This document shows, piece after piece, positions 44,801 to 53,209 of a stretch of DNA of 64,000 bases (the first letter of the stretch is position 1; each line of letters starts with the position of its first letter). Both the position numbers and the translations under genes were made by a program. Source of the stretch: Paraphoma chrysanthemicola (lineage: Eukaryota > Ascomycota > Dothideomycetes > Pleosporales > Phaeosphaeriaceae); NCBI GenBank assembly GCA_020744225.1, contig JAGMWG010000022.1, forward strand, positions 682,001 through 746,000, read 5' to 3'. The notes under the pieces were generated by a model. That model saw only the letters and a program-made list of their open reading frames with translations. It was not told the origin of the DNA and searched no databases.

Positions 44801-45551
44801 TCCAGCCAAGAAGTCAATTGTCCCTATCAAGCGCGGCCGCGGTCGTCCTCCGAGGTCTGCGATGCTCGCTGCTGCTGCACAAGCGACAGCAACAAGCAGG
44901 AATGGGAAAACATTGACACAGGCGAACTTCATCTCCAAAAAGAATCCAGCCAGAGACAGTGTCAGCAGGGAAGGGTCCGCTGGACCGGTGAGTTTTGAAG
45001 ATGTGGTACCCAAGGATGTACCGGTGGCAGCGAAAAAGAAAGATGACGAGCTCGATGCAGACTTCCTCTCTGCTTTACCGCCTGAACTTCGCGCCGAGGT
45101 CATTGCCGAGCACAAACGCAAGAAGCTGCAAGCCTTCCGCCTTTCCGTGAACCGCAAGGCAAAAGCATCAGCACCGGTGCAAGTTCCCAGACCCGTGCAA
45201 CGTATCAAGGTTCCCCGTCTGCCGAAGCCCACATTCACCACACAGAAGCTGAGCGAGGCGAACGACCTCCGAGCTGCGATGCGTGAGTGGGTGCGCGAAT
45301 TTGCCGATGAGGGCCCGTATGGTGAAGACGTGGCCGCGCTCGTGAAGTATCTAGGCAAGGTAGTGAAGGAGGAAAGAGATCTTGCGAAAGCAGTGGGTGT
45401 AGCTAAGTGGGTTGACTGGGTGGCCAGCGACATAGCTGATGGCATTGACGACTTTGACGCTGAACGATGGGACCAGGCGCTTGAGCAGATCAAACTAGGT
45501 GTCACGGCGGCGGCCAAGGCACGGGGATTGGGTGCTGTTTCTTTCGATTGA
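41898..45551 (+). CDS. REV1: DNA repair protein Rev1 (Y-family dCMP transferase)
   Basis: Rev1 inserts dCMP opposite lesions and scaffolds translesion polymerases. The gene is a single exon of 1,217 residues. A BRCT domain spans about residues 60-150 (GVVAHVNGYTQPS to WVVDSIQAGRLLPW). The Y-family palm follows, with the metal-binding HVDFDSFFAAVS at about 400 and SIDEALID at about 494, then the little finger to about 780. Three ubiquitin-binding-like motifs come next: DPRVLAELPEDIRSKLL (about 859), DPDILAALPPEVRAEVL (about 915) and DADFLSALPPELRAEVI (about 1052). The C-terminal Rev1 interaction domain ends the protein. Basic patches resembling nuclear signals (KRGRGRPPR) lie between motifs two and three. 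Confidence 0.95.
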   Translation: MGSRLDKNSESVRKRIEKHTFDGEDGEEYKGSAFGGFTDYFRRKKIKLQNLDADIRSQAGDKPAIFKGVVAHVNGYTQPSLNDLHTLIVQHGGGFMQYLDGKTTVTHIIASNLTPKKVVEFKRYRIVKPAWVVDSIQAGRLLPWNEYRVVDEGEKQNVLAFDKGKVLSQANVRPRGYRDQTDASWYTNQLKGSQAGPSSTPTPSGSLRSRFSKQRLPTPEDDIDEIDDRPPSHQPEGESVQVPAVKATTTDKLVTPPKTSPPLAPQQDLFEDKELDAAVADLDDSLYADAMAPAAQEVVPDVNGERVMDFIAAANAPPSEGRQLTAEEHNAILLRDPKIRKSTVVDPNFLEQYYRESRLHHLSTWKADLKSQLQALASEKTAAQKAKQKRPAGARRYILHVDFDSFFAAVSLKKHPQYKDKPAVVAHGQGSGSEIASCNYPARKYGVKNGMWMKRAQELCPDLKILPYEFPAYEEASRAFYDAILATGGLVQSVSIDEALIDISTICHAVGGSDGRKPHEGSNYREQAKADEIAQSLRAEVKAKTACEVSVGIGGNILLAKVALRKAKPAGQHQIKPDDVLDFIGELQVQDLPGVAWSIGGKLEEIGAKFVKDIRDLPKERLVQALGPKTGEKLYEYSRGIDRQEVGEQVVRKSVSAEVNWGVRFENQEQADEFVANLCGELQKRLLKEKVKGKQFTMKIMRRSPDAPLDPPKHLGHGKCDTHNKSIVLGVATNAKEVLTKEAIAILRGFGFSPGELRGIGIQMTKLEPMKNATDGALDSSQRRLQFKVGNTEAVAPRKEAALVAVEEDPIQDDPETPRKPKAGAEEEHVAFGAVELNHSTPSRRPLNTLGTQFIMPTQVDPRVLAELPEDIRSKLLRQTRQSSPSPGDRKATRSTTPTKALPFTMTALPAQSQLDPDILAALPPEVRAEVLAQYAAGATPASPSRRPRHADQTLLPQSPRKNRIIGIPAKKSIVPIKRGRGRPPRSAMLAAAAQATATSRNGKTLTQANFISKKNPARDSVSREGSAGPVSFEDVVPKDVPVAAKKKDDELDADFLSALPPELRAEVIAEHKRKKLQAFRLSVNRKAKASAPVQVPRPVQRIKVPRLPKPTFTTQKLSEANDLRAAMREWVREFADEGPYGEDVAALVKYLGKVVKEERDLAKAVGVAKWVDWVASDIADGIDDFDAERWDQALEQIKLGVTAAAKARGLGAVSFD

Positions 45552-45813
45552 ACATTGCATGGGAGGTGTTTCGTGGGATGCCAAGTGCGATTCGATTACT
45601 ATTAAGCAGATGTGTAGTATGATGAAAAACGAACCATTACGCCAATCCATGCGCCTGTCTCGTATCCGAAGTCCATCCAGGGAGTGTCGGGGGTATCTGT
45701 GGGTATGTGAAGTGATGCATCATGTCGTGATGAAGTGTGGGGTATCCATAAGAACAAAATACCAAAACTCCCAAAGAAAAGCCATCGCAACGCCCGAACG
45801 TCGTAATCCAGCT

Positions 45814-46524
45814 CTAAAAAGCCCGTCCCTTCCTCCGCCGCCTCGCAAGCTGCGGACTCCAAATCCCACTAAACAAATCCTCACACTCGTCTTCATCCTG
45901 CGAATCAAACTCGACATCTTCATCAGCATCATCTGCATCCTCACTTTCTCTCTTCACTTCTACACCACCATTCTCTTCGACCGCACCTACGTCTTCCCAC
46001 CCAACACTCTTCACAACTCTCTTCGTCTCGAGAATGAATTTCCCGACTTTATACCTCTGCCCTTCTTCTTCGGCGTGTACGTATTTCCACCCAAGTACGC
46101 TCCCGCAACTCCGGCAACTGATATCGCTGACTGTATGTGCGCCGGTAACGAGTTGTCGTGGAACGGGTTTATGCGTAAATGTATTCGGTAAATCCCCCGC
46201 TTTCCAGCCCGTTGCGTCAAGACTCCCGCCGCGCAGGAAATTGTGCAATGCACTTGGTGGTGGCGGTGGGGACACGAGGTATGCGCGACCGTGGCGGCCG
46301 GTGAAGCCCTTGGATATGATGGAGCTGGTGGGGATCAGGTCGGTTAGGCATTTGTGGCAGCGGAGATGCGAGCTTGGGGCGGTGGAGAGGAAGGATGTTG
46401 GTTGGGGAGGCGAGGACGAGGGGGTGCTGGTTGTTGAGGTTGTTGTTGCGGAGGAGCGGCGGCGGCGGAAGGGGATGCTGGGGAGGAGGTAGAGGGGGAA
46501 AGGTTGGGTTGGGGAGTTTGGCAT
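45814..46524 (-). CDS. Yippee/Mis18-fold zinc-binding protein
   Basis: The single-exon protein has 236 residues. The Yippee domain is clear at about residues 52-175: the first zinc pair CHKC, then GRHGRAYLV, a fungal insert, RQLVTGAHTVSDISC, the second pair CRSC, then GSVLGWKYVHAEEEGQRYK and VGKFILE. Fungal Yippee proteins (Moh1 in yeast) are linked to stationary-phase survival and to the GID/CTLH ubiquitin ligase. The protein is longer than the 120-140 residue minimum because of a Ser/Pro N-terminus and an acidic C-terminus ending ARRRRKGRAF. It is convergent with REV1, 262 bp apart. Confidence 0.88.
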   Translation of the reverse strand: MPNSPTQPFPLYLLPSIPFRRRRSSATTTSTTSTPSSSPPQPTSFLSTAPSSHLRCHKCLTDLIPTSSIISKGFTGRHGRAYLVSPPPPPSALHNFLRGGSLDATGWKAGDLPNTFTHKPVPRQLVTGAHTVSDISCRSCGSVLGWKYVHAEEEGQRYKVGKFILETKRVVKSVGWEDVGAVEENGGVEVKRESEDADDADEDVEFDSQDEDECEDLFSGIWSPQLARRRRKGRAF

Positions 46525-47825
46525 GTTGAGCGATGAGTGTTGATTAAGGTACTGAGTTATCGGCCACTTTCAGGGTAGAAGGTGGACGTTATGTGCGCGC
46601 TTTTGGGTGGTCTGATGGCGCGTCTGACAATGTCCGCAGGCCGCTCCAGGTATCACGTAAAGGTCGTTGGGAGCTTGTTTGTCCTGATATTGCCAAAGTC
46701 CTGGGACGTATCTAGCACGTCTTAATCTGCCGAGTCTATGATGGCGTCTTCGAATGCTTAAACCCGGCGGTGTGGTCGACCGGCTTTGGATGAATAGTAG
46801 TCCCAAAGAGCTCCGCGCTGCCCCGCCTTGTTCTTGAGCCCACTGGAGTCGACGAAAGCAGCTCTCCAGGAGTGCGAGGGAGGTATGTGAGCAGGAGAAG
46901 CGGTCAGACGCTCGCAAGAGGGAAAAACCCTCCCTATGAGGGGTTCCGTCGCAAGTGACTTGAGATGGTCGCGCAGGTGACGTGCTTAAAGCCTGGCGCT
47001 AATGCGATAAGGACGCCACAGCCGAAAGCTAACGATGGCGGGGCTGCTGGATACTGCACTTCGTTGGAGCGACAAGCCTTGTGCACACCGCGATATCCGC
47101 GTCGGCGATGGTGTTAAAGTTCAAGTGTCTGGGTCGGAGCGAAATTTATTGTGTCTTTTGAAAAAGGTCGTCGCGTTTCATGATTCAGTATCGTCGAATC
47201 ACGACTAACCACGCGCATCACGCGCTCGTTCGACAACCTGGAACGACATCACGAGTGTGCTGGCAGTCCCGATGCCCTCCGGTTGGTCCTGCTGCTTGAG
47301 AATCATTCCGTGGACATTCGGTGTTCTTCAAAGTAACAACAGCGCCTCCCGTGCCGACTCACTCAGGCTTCACCTTTCTCATCTGGCTCCGAGTCGTAGA
47401 TTGCGATAGATAATGCGCAATTGCTGTATATGCAGCTATTCGAAATCGACTATGGCAAGATCATCATCTGGGCACAATCACGTGCCATAAATGAGTGCGT
47501 CTCCGTACGCTCTTCAGGATCGCCTTATTTTAAGTATTCCTTCATTGGCCGTGTGCCTCAAATCTCACCCGCAATAGTTATTGTCAACATGATTCTTTGC
47601 ATCGCTCTTGCTGTGCGGGGGAAACTTTCCCAGCATCTCCTTCCTTTCCTCTGCTGTCCCTGCCTTCATTAATTACTCCTTCCTCACAGTCATCGAGAGG
47701 TATCTTCATGTCGCTGCCCACTATGGATGTTGTTCCTTTCGACCTAGGTCTTCACGAAAACCAGGCCGTATCATTATCTCATCGCAGCAGCCCCGTCCCA
47801 TCGTCTTTCGACTCGTATCGCGAAG
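46525..47825. other. Intergenic, divergent promoters of Yippee and NDR-like kinase genes
   Basis: This 1.3-kb stretch contains no supported gene. Pyrimidine-rich tracts at about 47635-47695 lie just upstream of the kinase start, a common fungal core-promoter feature. Confidence 0.5.
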
Positions 47826-50800
47826 ATGATGGCCCTCGTGCATGCTCGCAAGAGAAAGGATGCGCACAACCCGCGATGGGCTTCTCGTGACAAGGGCAAG
47901 GTCCGCCTCATCGAGCACTCTGGTCAAGAGCTTCTCGGCGCCTCAGCAAAAACCACACAAGCGCGCAACAGCATCTCGGCCAGCGGTACCTTCACCAATC
48001 TGCGTAATGGAAGCATCAAGATATTCTCCATCTTCCGCAGTGGCAAGAGTAAGTACACGATGAAACACTCTCAGCGAGGTACTTACATGCCTTGAGGTCC
48101 TGCTATGAGTGCTGCGAAAGCTGCTACGACCAGCATTGGCTCAGGCTCCACCACTACGGACAGCACCCAGCGGGCGGAAGTTCCACTTCATATTACCACA
48201 CGCATCCTACAAAGCCCTAGTGTTCCAAACATTCCTTCTACTCTACCGCCACCGAATCTACATCATCGAAGCTCCTCCCTAATGCAACTCACCAACGCGG
48301 CAGTTTTCGATGGCGAATCCGAACCTATCATGAGCACACACAAAAGACAACCTATCAGTCTGCACGTAAGCAGATCGACACCTGGCTTGTCGAGGCAGCT
48401 CACGACGAAGGTCTCGAACACCTTCTTTCATAACGATACTGTTGTACATCGCCCCAAGCTAAGTTCGCGGCCCAGCGTTCACACAGCTTACTTCGAAGAA
48501 ACTGTGAATAATCAGCCAAACGTTGCATCTTCTCAGTCCCCAATGTCTGAGGTGCCGTCACTTCCGTCACAGACGCAAAGTGCTCCAGGAAGCAGTAATG
48601 CACCCCTCAGCCAGTCAACCGCTCCCACCTCCTTTGTCTCTTCTGGTGCCCCGATTTCTGCGGAGACGACGCATCGTGCAAACCACGGCTCAAGCAATAC
48701 ACCCGCCATGACTTCGCCCATGTTCGAGTCTCCGACCGACCGCATTACGTCGCGATGGCTTGTATTTCCCCGTCAGGATGCACCACGTCTCTGCGAGCCT
48801 TCAGTCGCGACGATTGAGAACGCGGCAGCTGCCAAGGTCTTTTTCGAGTCGCACTTCAACCAATTGCTTGGAGCTAAGTCCACTCCTCGCTCAATGCGCC
48901 GTCGCAACATGGAGCGAAAGGTTTTCGCGATGGCATTACCAAATGAGCAGCGGCAGCAACAACGGAAGGCTTGGTACATGGCAGAGAACCACCATCTACG
49001 TCAAACACGAGTTATGAAGTCAGGGACTCTCGTGCGACAGAACATCAAAGGCGTGCACGTATCGAACTACGACGTCGTTCGAGTACTAGGTAAGGGTAGC
49101 TTCGGTGTCGTTCGCCTGGTGCGCGAGAAGAGTGATCACCACAGTAGCTCAAGCGGAAGCGAAGCATATCGTGTAGACCATGTGGATGGCGCATCGATTC
49201 ACGGCATTGATATACCTCCACCGCCGATCCGCAAGACGAAACAGGTGTTCGCCATGAAGGTTATCAGAAAGTCAGATATGCTACGGAACAGCCAAGAGGG
49301 ACATCTGCGAGCAGAACGAGACTTTTTGGTGGCGTCAGAGAGCTGTCGGTGGGTGGTGCCACTCATGACCGCTTTTCAAGACATCAACAACCTCTATCTT
49401 GTCATGGAATATATGGTCGGTGGTGACTTTTTAGGTTTGCTCTTACGCGAGGATATTCTTGACGAGAACGTTGCGAAGTGGTACTTGGCTGAGATGATAT
49501 TGTGCATCGAAGAGGCCCATCGCATGAACTGGATACACCGCGATGTTAAGCCAGACAATTTCCTGATTACTTCTTCGGGACACCTCAAGATATCTGATTT
49601 TGGTCTGGCTTTCGATGGTCACTGGGCTCACAACCAGACGTACTACAACGAGCATCGGTACAATTTGCTTCGCGACTTGGATATGCAAGTCCAGGGCGAT
49701 GCTCAAGACCTAGAAGAGGAGAAAGAACGCCAGGACACTAGGCGGACTCTCAACCTAATCAATGGCCAGCCTCGTGGTCGAGCCCCGTTCGAGGCGAGGC
49801 AGGACGGTGCGAATGGCCCAATCATCGACTGGCTCAACCGTACCCAGAAGCGCCAATTTGCGAAGAGCGTGGTCGGAACCAGCCAGTACATGGCGCCAGA
49901 GGTCATTCGTGGCGAAAACTACGACGGACGTTGCGATTGGTGGAGCATCGGCATCATTTTGTATGAGGTGCGTAAATGTGTTGCGACATTATTGAGATTG
50001 CACTGACGTATCATCCACAGTGTCTTTACGGCTGTACGCCGTTCTTCTGCGACAACCGCCAGGCCACCAAAGCACGAATATTGGTAGGTTCTCATCGGAC
50101 CCGCTTCGTGCAAGGCTGATCAGACTAGGACCACCGACGATGGTTGCGCTTTCCGCTGGACCAGCGATTTGCCCGTCCCAACGTCGATCGCGTGCCCCTG
50201 ATGCCCGTTTCCCGCAATGCCATCGATCTCATGATGAGACTTCTCGAGGAACGACAAGATCGCCTGTCTGCGAAGCGCTACCGAGAAAATGACTGGGTGC
50301 TGCGTGACAAGGCAGTCGGCGCTCGTCGTGTACGCAATGTCAACGTGACTGGTCACATTGTGTATCCGAATGATGCCGAGGATATCAAATCCCATGCGTT
50401 CTTCCGGAATATCCAGTGGTCAACGCTTCATATGACCCGGCCACCTTTCATACCCCGCGTGCATGGTGGGCAGCCTATCACCAAGTACTTTGATGATGAG
50501 AACGAGATCATGAGCGCATCGGATCATCTTGACTCGTCAAGCTACGAAGCTATGGAACAGCTAGCCGTTCCGGAACCGGCGGCCATGGTACCAGAAGGCG
50601 AAGTCACACCAACAGCGGCGCCTGGTACTAGTGTTGTTGTGCCCGTTTACGCACAGGTCTACACGTCAGTACAGAAGATCAGACGCCGCAAGAAGGAGAA
50701 GAAGAGGCCTCGGGACAAGATGCTTCGTGATCCACATGTTGGACGAGCAGTTCTGGAGCTGCGCAAGAAAGGAGCTTTTGTCGGGTACACGTATCGCAGG

Positions 50801-50890
50801 CCGACCTTTTCGCTACCTGAACTCGATAATAGAGTCAACGCCACCAGACCAACACTCACGAGGGCTAGTGTGGCTACGGTAAGCGCTTGA
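47826..50890 (+). CDS. AGC-family Ser/Thr protein kinase, NDR/LATS-like
   Basis: NDR kinases control polarity and cell separation. Exons 47826-48048, 48097-49967, 50021-50083 and 50129-50890 join in frame to 972 residues (introns 48, 53 and 45 nt). A long Ser/Thr/Pro N-terminus precedes the NDR N-terminal regulatory region (FFESHFNQLLGAK), then the kinase domain: GKGSFGVV (about 405), FAMKV, HRDVKPDNFLI, SDFGLAFDGHW (about 573), a long insert typical of NDR kinases, and YMAPEVI (about 674). The AGC tail carries PPFIPRV and a hydrophobic motif GAFVGYTYRRP with a phosphorylatable Thr. A Ser-rich insert sits between the Gly-rich loop and the catalytic Lys. It is not certain whether it is the Cot1/Cbk1 orthologue or a second NDR paralogue. 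Confidence 0.88.
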
Positions 50891-51072
50891 TACGATGACT
50901 AGGCTGGATGGGTACATGGGTTTATTCTTACTCAATACAAGCTTCACTTTGCTTTGATATCAATTCATCATTGTGCGCAACCAAGCCATTGCCCCGGCTT
51001 GATAGTAACCATCATTTGCTACGTGTACTTAAGCTCTACTTCCGTTGACATTTGCTGTACATGTACAATATG

Positions 51073-52581
51073 CTACAATCGAGCGCTCGTGTTGTCTAGA
51101 CTCACCTTCCTCGGCTCTGCGAGCTCATCTGACGTCTCGGGGTCCCATCCGGCAATCAGATCTTCCACCACACTCGTTTCGTCTTGGCCCCAGACTAGCC
51201 CACCTGCGAGCTTCCATTCTCCACTTTCGTTCTGACGCAGCACACGATATGTTGGTACACCGCAGATACCTGCTGCTTTCGCCTCAGCCGTCAAACGGCG
51301 CAATTCGGCTTTGATTGAAGGTGAATTTGCCTTCGCAACGAGTGCGGGACCATCATACCCTCCTGTAGTAAGCACGTCTGTCAGGACGGCATCATCTGAC
51401 ACGTTGGCATTCATTTCCCAACAAGCAGAGGCTGCGAACGTTAGCGATTGGTACTTTAATCGAGAGTTGGTGATCTCACAAAGCAATGGCACCGTCTTTG
51501 GCTCGGCAAGAGCAACCCTCAATACAGTCGGTGTTCGTATTGGGAACTGGTCTGGCTGACGAAAGTCGATGTTTTTGTCTGGGCTTCCCTCCTGGATATT
51601 GACGGCGTTCCAGTACGCTGTCCAATCCGCTCTGTCTTGTCCTGTCCACAACGCCTTCGTTTTGCTGACAGCCAGCATTGGCACGTTCGGCGCGCCAATC
51701 TCACGGAAGAGAATTCCGAGCAGGAATGGCTTCTTCACTATCTCGAGCTCAGGGCCAAAAAGGCGCTGCAACCGTGGGAGCTGTGTGTGTCCCACGAACG
51801 CCCACGGGCTGCTGAAGTCGTACCAGAATTCGAGCTTCACCTTCCCATGGATCTTGTTGTGCGGTATAGCGCGCGGCATCAGACTTCTCAATCCCGAAAC
51901 ATCCTTCCAGCCATCCTTTTGAGAGATGGAAAGGAGCGTCGCTTCCACGAAGTGCATGCGATCTTGACCCCAATAAAATCTTCCTTTTTTCTCTTGTCCT
52001 TTCACATCGGTCCAAACGGCGTCCTTGATCCAAAATCCGGGCACACCGAACGCACCACGCTCAACCGCATCAGCCGTCGCACTTTCCAATTCTTTTCTCG
52101 CACCAGCATCGTTCAAGCTGTCCTTGCTTAGCTTGTTTGCGCTTGCGATTCCGCTTTCGCGCGCAATCTGCAACAATTCCTCGTCATCATTGACATCCTT
52201 TCCCGTGACCCAATATGCTTCAAACAGTTTCTCAGTCAAGACTCGCCGCTCCTCGCCATCGGGAACACAGTACAACAAGCGCAACGCATTCACCGTCTTG
52301 CGTGGATGCTGCGGCGGCGGATTGTACCTGATGTGATACCGCTTCAATGTTCGCGCCATGGACTGCTGACCCACAGCACGCTTCGTCGGATTGAATACAT
52401 CACTCGCGGACCCGCCTGCGCCTTGTGGTGCAGCTGTTGCGCGATAGATTGCGCCGAGAAGGACGGGGCGATAAATTAATGTCGCATTGGTGCGTTGTGC
52501 GAGGGCGCGCACGCGTGTGGAGGCGATGTATGCGAAAGGGCACGAGATATCGTAGTGGAATTCAAGAGTGGGCGAAGACAT
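51073..52581 (-). CDS. Tandem DsbA/kappa-GST-like protein (2-hydroxychromene-2-carboxylate isomerase family)
   Basis: Single exon, 502 residues, with two thioredoxin-fold DSBA-like domains in tandem (about 1-225 and 248-475). Each starts with the family signature: FHYDISCPFAYIAS in the first and FWYDFSSPWAFVGH in the second. Each ends with a cis-Pro-type loop (GVPGFWI and GVPTYRV) and a WGQD segment. In bacterial HCCA isomerase and kappa GSTs the residue after D-x-S is the catalytic Ser; the second domain keeps Ser, the first has Cys. Known activity for relatives is glutathione-dependent isomerisation or conjugation, but no substrate can be inferred. There is no targeting signal. Confidence 0.85.
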   Translation of the reverse strand: MSSPTLEFHYDISCPFAYIASTRVRALAQRTNATLIYRPVLLGAIYRATAAPQGAGGSASDVFNPTKRAVGQQSMARTLKRYHIRYNPPPQHPRKTVNALRLLYCVPDGEERRVLTEKLFEAYWVTGKDVNDDEELLQIARESGIASANKLSKDSLNDAGARKELESATADAVERGAFGVPGFWIKDAVWTDVKGQEKKGRFYWGQDRMHFVEATLLSISQKDGWKDVSGLRSLMPRAIPHNKIHGKVKLEFWYDFSSPWAFVGHTQLPRLQRLFGPELEIVKKPFLLGILFREIGAPNVPMLAVSKTKALWTGQDRADWTAYWNAVNIQEGSPDKNIDFRQPDQFPIRTPTVLRVALAEPKTVPLLCEITNSRLKYQSLTFAASACWEMNANVSDDAVLTDVLTTGGYDGPALVAKANSPSIKAELRRLTAEAKAAGICGVPTYRVLRQNESGEWKLAGGLVWGQDETSVVEDLIAGWDPETSDELAEPRKVSLDNTSARL

Positions 52582-53209
52582 GATGGACGTGCAGCTGCAA
52601 TCAAAGATTCACGTCAATGCTTGGTCTTTCAGATATACAATCCAGGTGAATGATGGGCCCCTATATCGAGTCGTCCTCGCAGCTCGCGCCGTGTGGGGTC
52701 GACGCCATGGGCCGAGGTTCATCGGCTTGACACTAATCCGCTTTGTGTCGAAGACCACTTGTAGCCTATGCGTCGTAAACAAGCCTTCAGCAGCGGATAG
52801 GACCGTAAGGATGCACAATGTAACCGTAGGAAACTCTCAGGCATGCGCCACAGCTTCTGGTTGCGCTTACGTTGGACTCGGGCGCAATTTCTCAGTATCA
52901 CATTCGCCAGATCTTGCGCCACAGTGTCGAAACCCACAATCGTGCATAAATGCGAATCCTGCATCGGCCCAACCCCTCCTACGCATGACTTGACCTATGA
53001 GCGCGGATCTTACCAAATGGCTACGCCTTGTACGACGGGCTTAAATCTTACGCACTATATGGCTTTTAGTGCGCTCGGCTCCTGCGTTCTGCGCAGCGGA
53101 CCAGATGCCTTCTGTCTGACTTGATAGCATCTGCGAGACATCGACCCATTTGTTTCGTTGCCAGGTCTGTCGGCCGCTTGAGATACAGAGACCCCCAGCG
53201 AGGTCCACG
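52582..53209. other. Intergenic, divergent promoters of DsbA-like and HET genes
   Basis: This 628-nt stretch contains no supported gene. Confidence 0.5.

Noticed and set aside
44768..45517. A 249-codon minus-strand frame opposite REV1
   Set aside because: It is antisense to the conserved REV1 C-terminus and is a by-product of that coding sequence.
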